In this document: one piece after another, positions 26,147-34,821 of the stretch
How positions within the stretch are numbered: the first letter of the stretch is position 1
Layout: each line of letters opens with the position of its first letter
DNA from: Bog-473 sp963728845
GTDB lineage: Bacteria > Actinomycetota > Acidimicrobiia > Acidimicrobiales > RAAP-2
Assembly (NCBI GenBank): GCA_963728845.1
Contig: CAVSLS010000040.1
Location: forward strand, 1-64,000
Direction: 5' to 3'
Length of the DNA stretch: 64,000 nucleotides
The notes under the pieces: generated by a model
Told to the model about the DNA's origin: nothing
Database searches by the model: none
Seen by the model: the letters and a program-made list of their open reading frames with translations, nothing else
Made by a program: the position numbers and the translations under genes

Positions 26147-26285
26147 CTGAGGTCTGAGGTGGGAAGAGAGGGGCCCAGGGCCCGAAACGGCCCAGAAGCG
26201 CCGCGCACGGCACAGGACCCGGGGGGCCGGCGCCACCCGGGAAACGGAGAGGCCACGCGGGCGCGGGGCGGGGCTGCCCCCTTGC
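26147..26285. repeat. Dispersed GC-rich repeat, copy A
   Basis: About 140 bases that recur at 28030-28170 in the same orientation. Both copies open with ctgaggtctgaggtggg, continue with agagaggggcccagg, then cagaagcgccgcgcacgg, and later gccggcgccacc and gggaaacgga. Differences are small indels and substitutions. No coding frame is shared. A third short occurrence of the 17-base opening is at 39958. Confidence 0.65.
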
Positions 26286-26850
26286 CGCAGAATCTTCTCC
26301 CGGAGCCCGATGGCGAGTCTCGCCGCCCACGGCCTTGTGGGAGACCCGGCAGCTGATGAACCCATTGGCAACCGAATCTGACAGCGGGCAAAAGGTAAGC
26401 CGGCGTTCTTGCCGAGCTTTTGGAGGCCTGCGCTCCGGGTACAGGTCCGCATTACTTGCCGGCCTTACCTTTGGAGCGCGTGGCCTGCTATTGTTGAGTC
26501 TCGCCCCGCACGGCCACAGACAGAGGCCCAACGGCAGGTGACGCTCTCTAGTACGGCGCTGGAATTCCCCCCCATGCGTGGACCAGCGATTGGGGATTCT
26601 TATCGGCCACGAACGCCTCTCGCGTGAACAATTCTCGGACGGTGGCTTTGAAATAGTTCGTCACTCTCGGAGCGCCTACCGCTGGAGGCAACCACGAGAA
26701 CTACATCCGATTCGAAGTGGAACAAACCCCGTGTTACTTCTTAACGCGAGGCCTCTGTTGGTGTCGTAACGTCGCTGGTTCTTGGTACTTTGCTGAGCCT
26801 TGTCGCCCTTGGGGTGCCGTCGGGCCGATGCACAGCCACCGACCATCGCC
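26286..26850. other. Degenerate intergenic stretch
   Basis: No intact gene is visible. A plus-strand frame at 26578-26769 reads like eroded coding sequence (DQRLGILIGHERLSREQ), but I cannot name a family. The region leads into the RCC1 remnant. Confidence 0.35.
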
Positions 26851-27065
26851 GCCATCAGCGCCGGCGATGGTGACACCTGTGCGCTCACGAGCGGAGGAGT
26901 GCCGGATGTTGGGGTAACAACAGCGATGGCCAGCTCGGCAACGGAACCACCACAAACAGCTCGGTCCCTGTGGCGGTGAGCGGCCTCTCGGGCGGGGGGG
27001 CGAGCGCTATCAGCACCGGCTCCTTGCAAACCTGTGCGCTGACGAACAGCGGTGTCAAGTGCTGA
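26851..27065 (+). pseudogene. RCC1-repeat protein remnant
   Basis: Two RCC1-type blades can be read if one base is skipped near 26903. The first gives AISAGDGDTCALTSGGV, then (after the frame change) CWGNNSDGQLGNGTTTN and SSVPVAVSGLSGGG. The second gives AISTGSLQTCALTNSGVKC and stops. The C-ALT-GGV-CWG-N-GQLG-G pattern is diagnostic of secreted bacterial RCC1 propeller proteins. Only a fragment of one is left here. Confidence 0.7.
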
Positions 27066-27115
27066 CGAAGCACGACGGAAGAGTCAAGCCTGGTCCGTCA
27101 GATTCTGGAGTTCCA

Positions 27116-27430
27116 TTATTTCGTGGAGCTGAGATATTGATTGCTGCAGCAACTGCTGCAGCTCACCGGCGCGTTTGAATCGCTAGCGCCCGGGCCGTCC
27201 ACCCAACTCCGTATCGTGACCACAACGTTTTCAATGCGGGTGATCTTTCCTGGCACTTCGAATGACTTGGCATGTGTACCGCCAAGGTTTGGGAAGACGA
27301 GCCTGCCCTGGTCATCTTCGAAGTGATTTCCAAATTCACTTGCCTCGTCCAGGAGCCGATTACACCATCTATCGATCTCTGGGGCCTGGAGTTCGACCGC
27401 TTGGCTGTGCAAGTCCTCGATCTGGCTCAT
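27116..27430 (-). CDS. Hypothetical protein or gene fragment
   Basis: A 104-residue minus-strand frame with coding-like composition: acidic and hydrophilic (SQIEDLHSQAVELQAPEID, EASEFGNHFEDDQG) with an Ile/Val-rich strand (ITRIENVVVTIRS). The same frame stays open about 60 bases upstream of the ATG, and the preceding minus-strand frame ends just there. The two may therefore be halves of one gene broken by a frameshift. Family not recognised. Confidence 0.35.
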   Translation of the reverse strand: MSQIEDLHSQAVELQAPEIDRWCNRLLDEASEFGNHFEDDQGRLVFPNLGGTHAKSFEVPGKITRIENVVVTIRSWVDGPGASDSNAPVSCSSCCSNQYLSSTK

Positions 27431-27482
27431 GGCCTGTTCCTGCGTATGGGTAAGTTCCTGGAAGACGTATCGCCCGCAGCAC

Positions 27483-27890
27483 CTACGAAAGTGTCAGGTG
27501 CATGGGCGCCCAAGGAAAGCCCTGTGACGAGCAGAATCGTCGCAACCTTGGAAGTGCGACCAGTCGTTGGACATCACCCTCTGATGCACCGAGTACGAGG
27601 GATTCGCTGATCAGTTTGAGCTGCTTCGAGAGGTAGATGAGATCTTCCGGGTAAACCTCTCCATCGGGTGGCATGAGTTCCGAGTAGTGCAAGAGCTGCT
27701 GAGCAATCTCTCGGAGGGTGACTGAGGCGAGTTCCACGATCAGCAACTTCTCCGCTGCAGCGTTCTTCGGGTCCTTCCAGGCCGTCGCACGAATCGTAGG
27801 TAGCGGAGGTGCCCCTCTGACAGGGACAGTCGGTGAGCCAGACCGTCCGTCCTCTATCGCCGGAACGGGGATGGGGACACCGTTAATCGC
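27483..27890 (-). CDS. Hypothetical protein fragment
   Basis: The last about 110 residues of a longer minus-strand frame look coding: LIVELASVTLREIAQQLLHY, then PEDLIYLSKQLKLISESLV, both helical. The upstream part of the frame runs through repeat copy B and is Arg/Pro/Gly-rich, so the real start must lie near 27890 or be lost. It may join the next frame (27116-27430) through a frameshift near 27490. No family recognised. Confidence 0.3.
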   Translation of the reverse strand, partial: AINGVPIPVPAIEDGRSGSPTVPVRGAPPLPTIRATAWKDPKNAAAEKLLIVELASVTLREIAQQLLHYSELMPPDGEVYPEDLIYLSKQLKLISESLVLGASEGDVQRLVALPRLRRFCSSQGFPWAPMHLTLS

Positions 27891-28029
27891 CGGGCAGAGT
27901 GGACCGCTGACGTGTCCATGCGTCCCACCTCGCACTTCCCTAAGCCGGTCGGTCGGGCTCCCTGTGGGGTCGCCCTCCCTCCCTTGTCCGGCTTCCGGCC
28001 GCTTCCGGCCGTCCTGCATTCCTTGGTGT

Positions 28030-28170
28030 CTGAGGTCTGAGGTGGGGAGAGAGGGGCCCAGGCACCGAAACGGGCCAGAAGCGCCGCGCACGGCGGGGGG
28101 CGCGCAGGGGGCGGCCGGCGCCACCGGGAAACGGAGGGGCACCGCGACGCGGGCGGGGCCTGCCTGCCTT
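28030..28170. repeat. Dispersed GC-rich repeat, copy B
   Basis: Second copy of the repeat at 26147-26285, direct orientation, with the same ordered blocks. It ends next to the eroded 3' end of the uridine-kinase-like gene. The copies flank 1.9 kb holding the RCC1 remnant and the two hypothetical fragments, so they could have arisen as the ends of a lost element or by recombination. Confidence 0.65.
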
Positions 28171-28968
28171 AGGTACCCGCGAAATTGGATGGGTGGAGAC
28201 TGCGCCTCAGGCCGGCACAGTCGTACGCTTCGACCCCATGGCGACGACGCCGCAGGCAGGCAACGCCGCAGGGAACGCGGATGCGATCCGTCGGCACTAA
28301 AGCCGCCCTCGACCACCTCGCGCGGCACCTAGCCAGAGGCGAGAGTAAACACTTTCTGCAATGTCCGGATTCACAATCGCCATCAACGAGGATGTCGAAG
28401 GTCTTCCACGGCCGGATGGCGTGGAAATAGTGGCGTTCGGCCGCATGCCAGCGGGCATCCCAGCCATGAGGGTCATCTCGACTGAGGGTTCGAGCCCGCT
28501 GGTGCCGACGTTGTTCGTGTGTGGCGTCGCGTACCTCGACAAGAACCTTCAGATGGAGAAGATACTCGAACTCAGGTCTAGCCGAATAGACCCCTTCGAA
28601 GAGAACGACCTCGCGAGGGTCGACGGTGACCTCCGTGGTCAAACCATGGCCGGTCACCCAGTCGAAGCAGCGATACCCGGGCTCGTCCCGCTGAGCGAGT
28701 GGTTGGAGCGCCTCGATCCCGCGCGCGCTCCAATCGAAATAGCGGTCAACGCCTTGCGCAGGCATCAGTTCGAGCCGACTCCCGCGGGCATGTCTCGGTA
28801 GAAGTCGTATCCATGAACGATGGCTACATAGATTGTGTCGGACACCGCTGCGGCCAGCGACGACTTGCCAGCGTTGCTGTGACCGTACAAGGCGACGACA
28901 ATCGACCCGTGATTGCCACTGTCCTGCAACCGACGAATCGCGCTCGTGACTAGTTCGGGGGCCCTCAT
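28169..28968 (-). pseudogene. Uridine kinase-like P-loop NTPase, frameshifted
   Basis: The N-terminal frame (ATG 28968, with AAGGTGG upstream) has the Walker A loop GHSNAGKSS and the VHGYDFYRDMP element, then hits a stop. One frame over, the rest continues: MPAQGVDRYFDW, YRCFDWVTG, VDPREVVLFEGVYSARPE, LVEVRDATHEQR, GWDARWHAAERHYFHAIRPW and TFDILVDG. The two join cleanly if one base near 28778 is removed in a GGG context. Family members phosphorylate uridine or related nucleosides. After about 28350 the frame drifts into unrelated sequence before its stop. It may be a working gene with one sequencing error, or a recent pseudogene. Confidence 0.75.
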
Positions 28969-29341
28969 GACCACCTTATCCTTACCAGAGCAGCGGTTGA
29001 ATGCTGCCATGTGCGCTCCACAGCGCAGCGCTGGTCAGTTACCCAAACCGGGTAACGCTTTTCTCCGGACTGATCGACCGTGGCGAGTCGTTGGAGTGGT
29101 TAGCAACGCCGGGCTACTTAGGAGACGAAGTCCGACGGGAACATGTCATTACGGGCAGGGCCTGGCAGTTCGCCCGATGTCGCTTCGCCGGGTCAACAGC
29201 TTTCAGATACTCTTGGTCTGCCATGACAGTTGTGGACTAGGAGAAAGCGGTGTCGCTACGACGAGGGTCGGCAGGCGAAGTGCAGCGGGTGAAGCGGGTC
29301 GTGACCTTGTCCTCGTCGACCGCTACAACTGAGTAGCCGGA

Positions 29342-31807
29342 TTGGTTCGGACGCATAGGCTCGATGGTGGCACGCCTACGACGGATCCCCTCGCCGGTGA
29401 GCTGGCCGTCAAGACCTTGTCGGACACCCTAGCCAGTGATGAACACTTCCGTGAGCGGTTCGAGCGCGAGGCCCGGCGAGTGAGCCTCGCTCTGCCACCC
29501 CAACATCGTGGTGGTCCACGATTTCGGGATAGATGGAGATTCTCTCTTCATCGTGATGGAACTCGTACGTGGCATGCCACTGCGCCGAGCGCTTCTCTCG
29601 TCAAGATTGACCCCGGATGCGACGCGCACCTTGGCCGTCGGGATCCTCTCGGGGCTCGGTCACGCCCATGAAGCCGGCATCCTCCACCGTGACATCAAGC
29701 CGGGAAATATCCTGCTCACAGAGTCCGGCAGCGCCAAACTGGCCGACTTCGGCATTGCCAAGTCCATGGACGAGACCATCGGGCTCACTGACAGCGGCGC
29801 GATCTTGGGCTCGGTTTCGTACGCCTCGCCCGAACAGTTGGCAGGCCACCCTCTCACTCCTGCGTCGGACCTCTACTCGCTCAGCTGCGTTCTCTATGAA
29901 TGCCTCGCCGGGCGGCCGCCCTTTGTGGCAGACAACCTCGTTACGCTCATCGCACGCCAGCAGAACGAAGCCCCGACGCCGCTGGCGAGCTCGCCCCGTC
30001 AGTTCCGAGAAATCTCACCGATCCGATCATGCAGGGACTGGTGAAAGATCCCGAACACCGATTTGCCACGGCCGAGGAAATCGAAACAGCCCTGTCCTCG
30101 TCCCTGAGTCGAACCCGTCGGTCGAAGGATCGCCCAGCGAGGCCGCTCAGACCGCCCCCTAATCCGAACGCGGGGACCCGAGCGTCTTTGCCAGCGCCGA
30201 AGCTGGCGGCCACGAACTCCCTCCCTGAGCCGACGCGACCCTGGTGGCGGCGTTCAGTCGCAATTTTTGCGGCGGGAGTTGTCTTTGTCGCTGTGCTGGC
30301 CACCGTGGGAGCCCTGGTGATCACACGAAGTACCAACTCGAACAAGCCACCGAGCCTGTCACCTGCTGGTCGGGGCTATACGCCCAAACTCGTTTCAGCC
30401 AAATGCCCGGCTGCAGTCGTGGGCGCCGGAGTGCAATGTCGGACTCTAATCGTGCCCCAGGACCGGAGCCATCCCAAGGGGCAATAGGTCAAGTTGCTCG
30501 TTGTTAGGCGGCCGCGCGCATACCGCACCCGGTTCCCGATCCGGTTCTTGATCTCGGATCGAATATAGGCGAACAAACTTTTAGTCAAACCTTCGAAGGA
30601 CCATCGAGCAACACCCGTCTCTATTCGAACTACATCGCCCTCGCGCAAAGAGGAGGAGTCGGCTCCGCCCGAAATTAGACTGTCCTGAAGAGGGCGCAGC
30701 GGTCGTGGACGCGCTGCCGCTCTCCCGAGCTCCGATCCCAGCGGGGCAGCCGAGGAGATAGCAGCATTCTCTGCCTGCCGCAAACGACTACTCGCTCAGG
30801 GGATCGATCCAAACGACTACGGAGACGATGCCCGGGCCGCCGACGTTCGAGATTTGCTATCGGCACTACATCTTCCCAAAATCAACTTATTGGCCGGAGC
30901 CGAACAGACGCTGGTGGCCTATGAGGTGATACGCGAACAAGCGACGACCGTCCGCAGTGTCATCCTCGAGAATCCATACTCGCCCAGCGTTGATGCGAGC
31001 ACGAATGCGACGAACGGGTTGATTGCGGCTCTCGCCGCCTACCAGTCCTTCTGCAACCGGGTCCCGAGCTGCGCCAAGGCATTTCCGAATATGGAGCAAC
31101 AGGCAACGGCGGACTTTCCGGATTTCAGCAGCGTCTTGTAACGGTTGATCGTCTCTGCTACGGGCCGGAAGAACCCGATTCCCATTGTGATCGATGGGCC
31201 TCGATTGGATATCGCGCTCGATGCAGGCTTTTTCTCAGGAGTTCTGGCGCCCATCGCATCACAGATTTACGCGCTCAATGACGACATTGCTGGACTGGCT
31301 ATCAGCGAGGGGACCCTTGGATCCGGGGATCCCGAGATGCCCATCTTCGGTGAAGGTATGTCGCAGTATTGCAAAGAGCAGTTCCCCAACGACGATACGA
31401 ATGACCTTGTGAAAGATGAGGCCGCCGACGCCTCCTTTCCCGCCTTCGCCGGTATCGATACTAATCAACTGGATTCGCAAGAGTGTCAAGCATGGGGCGT
31501 GTCCCCGGACAGCCCCGAAGACTTCCGGACCGTCAGCAGCACTATTCCTACATTTATCTCAACCGGCGGCGTTGTAAGTACCCTTGATTACCCGGGCTGG
31601 GCGGCACAGATCGCCGGTGGGTTGACCTATAACGTCGTGCTGACCTTCCCTACCCTTACCGACGCCAGCCTCAACGTCGAGGAGGGGAATATGTCGACTC
31701 CGTCCTGCTTCGCCCCGCTGCGCCTCAAGTTCCTTCGTCGTCCACTGCAACACATAGATGCCAAGTCCTGCGAAGCTCAATCGCCCGCAATCGGTTTCGA
31801 CGGATGA
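29342..31807 (+). pseudogene. Decayed Ser/Thr protein kinase fused to a TAP-type alpha/beta hydrolase
   Basis: Pieces in successive frames: the kinase N-lobe (LAVKTLSDTLASDEHFRERF, with the catalytic-lobe Lys); then HDFGIDGDSLFIVMELVRG, the HRD loop (ILHRDIKPGNILL), DFG (LADFGIAK) and YASPEQL; then VKDPEHRFATAEEIETAL and a membrane segment (AIFAAGVVFVAVLATVGALV). The same frame then enters CRTLIVPQDRSHPKG, the typical beginning of a TAP-like secreted hydrolase, stopped by TAG at 30485. Hydrolase pieces go on to 31807 (VRSVILENPYSPSV, then SQECQAWGVSPDSPED). The nucleophile elbow is degraded to LLAGAEQT. At least two frameshifts and two in-frame stops make it non-functional as written. Confidence 0.72.
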
Positions 31808-31935
31808 CTTCCTGGGCTTGTAATCGATGGCACGTCGCTCTTACGTTTTCCATGAGATGTTCCTGGAGAGTAGCACAGAGAAGTCGAAACGGAGTGGTCG
31901 GGCGGCGGAGACGTGACCCCAAGCAGAATCCCGTT

Positions 31936-32094
31936 CAGATCCTCGGTCCGCTCCAAGTGGAGATTGAAGACGGTCCCCGCCAAATCAGTGCCGCGCTCTG
32001 CTCGCAATCCTCGCACTACACCGGGGGCCATTCAGTCGGAGCAGAGCAGCTCATCGACACCCTCTGGAACGATGACCCGGCGACACACTCGTAG
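31936..32094 (+). pseudogene. SARP/BTAD regulator N-terminal remnant
   Basis: A short scrap of an AfsR/DnrI-type DNA-binding domain: VQILGPLQVEIEDG (first strand pair), and after frame changes AEQLIDTLWNDDPATHS, the end of the winged helix. The central helix is disrupted. It is overlapped on the other strand by a kinase scrap. Confidence 0.55.
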
Positions 32095-32170
32095 AGCACA
32101 CAATCAAGCGAGTAGAGATCCGACGATGGGCCGAGACGGTCGCCCGACAACTGCTCAGGTGACGCATACC
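32077..32170 (-). pseudogene. Ser/Thr kinase scrap
   Basis: About 31 residues of the activation segment and helix F of a PknB-type kinase (RYASPEQLSGDRLGPSSDLY, then SLDCVLYECVAG), close to the corresponding part of the decayed kinase at 29342. It has no domain around it. Its 3' end overlaps the SARP scrap by 18 bases. Confidence 0.6.
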
Positions 32171-32258
32171 GGCACCTGAGAAACGAGGCGTGTAGCGCTA
32201 GCCACTTCAGAACCGTCATTCCAACGCGGTATGGATTGCCGACCTCTTGATTCCACTC

Positions 32259-32789
32259 TTAGATCTGTAAACCAATATCCAGCGCCAGCCGAGTTAGCTC
32301 AGATCGTCTTCGGCATCCTGTCTTGTTTCGGATTCGGTCCAGATGAGACCGGACGGTGGTAAGCCCGATGTTCAGTCGGTCGGCAATCTGAAGGTCGGTT
32401 GAGCCGCTTGCCACCAATGCCAACACTTCCCTTTCGCGGTCCGAAAGAGCAACCGCATCGCGGCGTTGACCGATCCGAGTGTCGGTCACGGTGGCCTGCG
32501 GATCCTCTCCAGCATCAAATGTAAAAATGAACGACCCTATTGAAATTCTGTCTCCGTCACGAAGTACCCGCTCTGAGATCTCTTCTCCGTTCACCTTAAG
32601 ACCATTGCGGCTATGGAGGTCTCGAAGCGTCCAGTGACCATGTGCGTCTTCGAACTCAGCGTGGTGGCGAGATGCTCGCATATCACCTGACAGAACGATG
32701 TCATTGGTTTCGTGCCGTCCCAGCGTGATCTTGCTGCCCTCAAGGGCGTGCCGGGTTGAACCCGAATCATTCTGCTGAAGAAAAGGCAT
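32259..32789 (-). CDS. FHA-LuxR regulator
   Basis: A 176-residue protein joining an FHA domain (residues about 15-95: KITLGRHETNDIVLSGD, then SRHHAEF, LRDLHSRNGLKVNGEEI) to a LuxR-type helix-turn-helix (about 115-170: LSDREREVLALVASGSTDLQ, LTTVRSHLDRIRNKTG). FHA domains bind phosphothreonine, so this protein could convert Ser/Thr kinase signals directly into transcription. The decayed kinase lies next to it, which may have been its original partner. ATG 32789 or GTG 32801 are both possible starts. Intact. Confidence 0.82.
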   Translation of the reverse strand: MPFLQQNDSGSTRHALEGSKITLGRHETNDIVLSGDMRASRHHAEFEDAHGHWTLRDLHSRNGLKVNGEEISERVLRDGDRISIGSFIFTFDAGEDPQATVTDTRIGQRRDAVALSDREREVLALVASGSTDLQIADRLNIGLTTVRSHLDRIRNKTGCRRRSELTRLALDIGLQI

Positions 32790-32901
32790 TGTTTGCTCCA
32801 CTCGAACCTGTGTGATCTCGCGACAAAGAGGCAGCTTATGTGTCGGGTTATGGGTACGACTGCAGCCTAGGTTCACGAATTTGTCCCGACCGGAGAGCAA
32901 T

Positions 32902-32938
32902 ATGGCACCAGGGCCCCTCAAAGGGACCCTGGTGCCAT
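32902..32938 (-). terminator. Strong hairpin terminator
   Basis: A near-perfect stem of about 16 base pairs (arms atggcaccagggcccc and gggaccctggtgccat) with a loop of five bases. It sits 23 bases after the stop of the interrupted secreted-protein gene on the minus strand and about 110 bases upstream of the FHA-LuxR start. Position and strength support termination of the secreted-protein transcript. Confidence 0.75.
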
Positions 32939-33572
32939 TTGTGCCGCTTTGCCCTGAGGCATCAGTAGCAGCAGCTGACTTGAGGATGGTAGAAGATCGC
33001 CGCCATGCCAAGAACGGTCCCAACCCCGAAGAAGGTTGGATAGTTGCTTGCGTAGTCATTCGTGGAGCTGTAATCCACGTGCATGATATCGAGCACTTGC
33101 CCACCCGGATACGCAGCAGTGGACCATTCGACGTACATCTCAATGTGGTACGCATCGGAGAGAGAGAGAGGTTGAAGAAGGTTTATCCGTTAACGGCGAC
33201 GCTGGTGCTGGTGGCGCCAAGCACACCGCTCGACATAAAGACAGCTTCTCTGTGCCAGGGATTTACCTTTCCAACGGAGTCATCGAGGACGTACCACACC
33301 GTGACGTACTGAGTGCCCGTGTAGCTCGATATCCGGGAGACGACGCGGTACGGGACCACGAGGTCCTCAAGGCCATGCGAGTCAAAGGATGCCACTGCCG
33401 GCGGCACGGTCATTGTGCCCCCGGTACGAGGCCCTGAGTTGGTCCAAGTGGCGGCCCCGGCAGGAACCGCAAGGCCGATGCCGACAAATCCCCCCAGCGC
33501 GGCAATCGCTGCCCTTTTTAGGATCCGATGACCATCCCCCCGTTGGCCGGACACCTCGAATAGGAGGTAGTC

Positions 33573-33893
33573 ATGCCAACGGTGACCGAGAACCAGGCTG
33601 AGCCGACCAGGCGTCGGGGCAAGTATCCAAAGGAGTTCCGCAGAGACGCGGCGGCCCTGGTCATCGACCAGCACCGCACGATCGCGGACGTGGCCCGAGA
33701 GCTGGACGTCGTCGAGCAGACGCTCGGCAACTGGGTGCGTCAAGAGCGCATCGACCGCGGAGAGCGCGAGGGAACCACGACCGAGATGCGCGAGGAGAAC
33801 GCCAGGCTCCGCCGGGAGGTGAAGCGCCTGACCATGGAGCGCGACCTGCTCAAACGAAGTGTGGCCTTCTGGGTGAAGGAGTTGGACCGGTGA
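33573..33893 (+). CDS. IS3-family transposase OrfA
   Basis: A 106-residue protein: a helix-turn-helix of the IS3 type (YPKEFRRDAAALVIDQHRTI, ADVARELDVVEQTLGNWVRQ) followed by a leucine-zipper-like coiled coil (REENARLRREVKRLTMERD) ending in SVAFWVKE. AGGAGG lies six bases upstream of the ATG. Its last four bases overlap orfB (ATG A...), permitting the programmed frameshift that makes OrfAB in this family. Confidence 0.9.
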   Translation: MPTVTENQAEPTRRRGKYPKEFRRDAAALVIDQHRTIADVARELDVVEQTLGNWVRQERIDRGEREGTTTEMREENARLRREVKRLTMERDLLKRSVAFWVKELDR

Positions 33894-34782
33894 GCCGCTA
33901 CCGGCACGTCTCCGCCATGAAGGCCGAAGGGTTCCCGATCGCAGCGGCCTGTGCGGCGGCCGAGATCTCCGCCTCGGCCTACTACGAGTGGCTGGACCGC
34001 TCGGCCGGCCCGACCGACGCCGAGTTCGACGAGGCCCTGCTCATCAACGAGATGCACAAGGTCCACGACACGCTCGACGACACCTACGGGTCGCCGCGCA
34101 TGACCGACGAACTGCGCCGTCGCGGGCACTGCGTCAACCACAAGCGGGTCGAGCGGCTTATGGCGGACAACGGCCTGTACGCGAAGGACGGCCGGAGGCG
34201 CAAGGTCCGCACCACGATCCCCGACGTGAGCGCCCCGCCCCTGCCCGACCTGGTCCGGCGCGACTTCTCGGTCGGCGAACCCGGCGAGCGCACCTGCGGG
34301 GACATCACCTACATCGGAACCGACGAAGGCTGGCTGTACCTGGCCGACGTCCTCGACCTCGGATCGCGCACGTGGTCGGCTACGCCATGGGCGAGCGGAT
34401 GCCCTACGAGCTCGTGGCCGGCGCCCTCGAGATGGCGGTGGCCACGCGAGGCGGCGACGTCGCCGGCATGGTCTTCCACCACGACCGCGGGGCCCAGTAC
34501 ATGGGACGTGACTTCCGCTCCTTGTGCGGACAAGCACAAGATCACCCAGTCGGTGGGGCGCATCGGGTCGTCCCAGGACAACGCGGCCGCCGAGTCGTTC
34601 TGGGCGAGCTTGAAACGCGAGCTGATCAGCCGTTACCGCTTCGCCGCCGTGCCGACGCTCGTCGGGCAATCATCGCCTGGATCAACCACTACAACGCCGT
34701 GCGGCTGCACAGCTCGCTCGGCAACGTTCCGCCAATCGAGTGGGAACTACGCTACGCACGCCGCGACCTATTGGCCGCATAA
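33890..34782 (+). pseudogene. IS3-family transposase OrfB, frame changes in the catalytic core
   Basis: All elements of an IS3 integrase are present, but spread over two frames: RYRHVSAMKAEGF and the first Asp in CGDITYIGT (frame 1); HVVGYAMGERMPYELVAGAL and the second Asp in FHHDRGAQYM (frame 2); QSVGRIGSSQDNAAAESFWA with the Glu (frame 1); IIAWINHYNAVRLHSSLG to the stop (frame 2). Three one-base changes (near 34366, 34530, 34655) would restore it. Because the ends and target duplication are crisp, sequencing errors are as likely as decay. Confidence 0.82.
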
Positions 34783-34821
34783 CCATGTGTCCGGTTGACG
34801 GGGGGAAGGCCACCGAGTCAT

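Larger units (their letters stand above)
33529..34812 (+). mobile_element. IS3-family insertion sequence, with 4-bp target duplication
   Basis: Imperfect terminal inverted repeats: 21 of 26 bases match between the left end (tgaccatccccccgttgg...) and the inverted right end (tggccttccccccgtcaa...). The ends are TG and CA as usual for the family. The four bases CCGA occur immediately outside both ends (33525-33528 and 34813-34816). It contains orfA and orfB in the normal -1 overlapping arrangement. The insertion point lies within the third codon of a secreted-protein gene, between its ribosome binding site and body. Confidence 0.88.
32962..34821 (-). pseudogene. Secreted-protein gene split by an IS3 element and frameshifted
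   Basis: Removing the IS element at 33529-34812 and one copy of the CCGA duplication rebuilds ATG ACT CGG ATC CTA AAA AGG from the two flanks, with GGAGG eight bases upstream. The product begins with a signal peptide (RAAIAALGGFVGIGLAVPAG) and continues VASFDSHGLEDLVVPYRVV and YTGTQYVTVWYVLDD, to a stop at 33183-33185. A neighbouring frame then carries SLSDAYHIEMYVEWSTAAY and ends at 32962, close in style to the C-terminal part of the secreted protein at 35408. So the gene has an insertion after codon 2 and at least one frameshift. Function unknown. Confidence 0.75.

Noticed and set aside
25926..26531. A 201-codon minus-strand frame over repeat copy A
   Set aside because: It runs through a non-coding repeat found again at 28030 where the same frame is not kept, and has no protein-like features.
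30478..30490. Stop-codon readthrough between kinase and hydrolase (CAA TAG GTC)
   Set aside because: The hydrolase part is also frameshifted and has lost its nucleophile motif, so decay explains the stop without recoding.
33890..34798. OrfB of the first IS3 element as a normal complete CDS in one frame
   Set aside because: The frame loses IS3 motifs after about 34366 and regains them only when the reading frame is switched three times.
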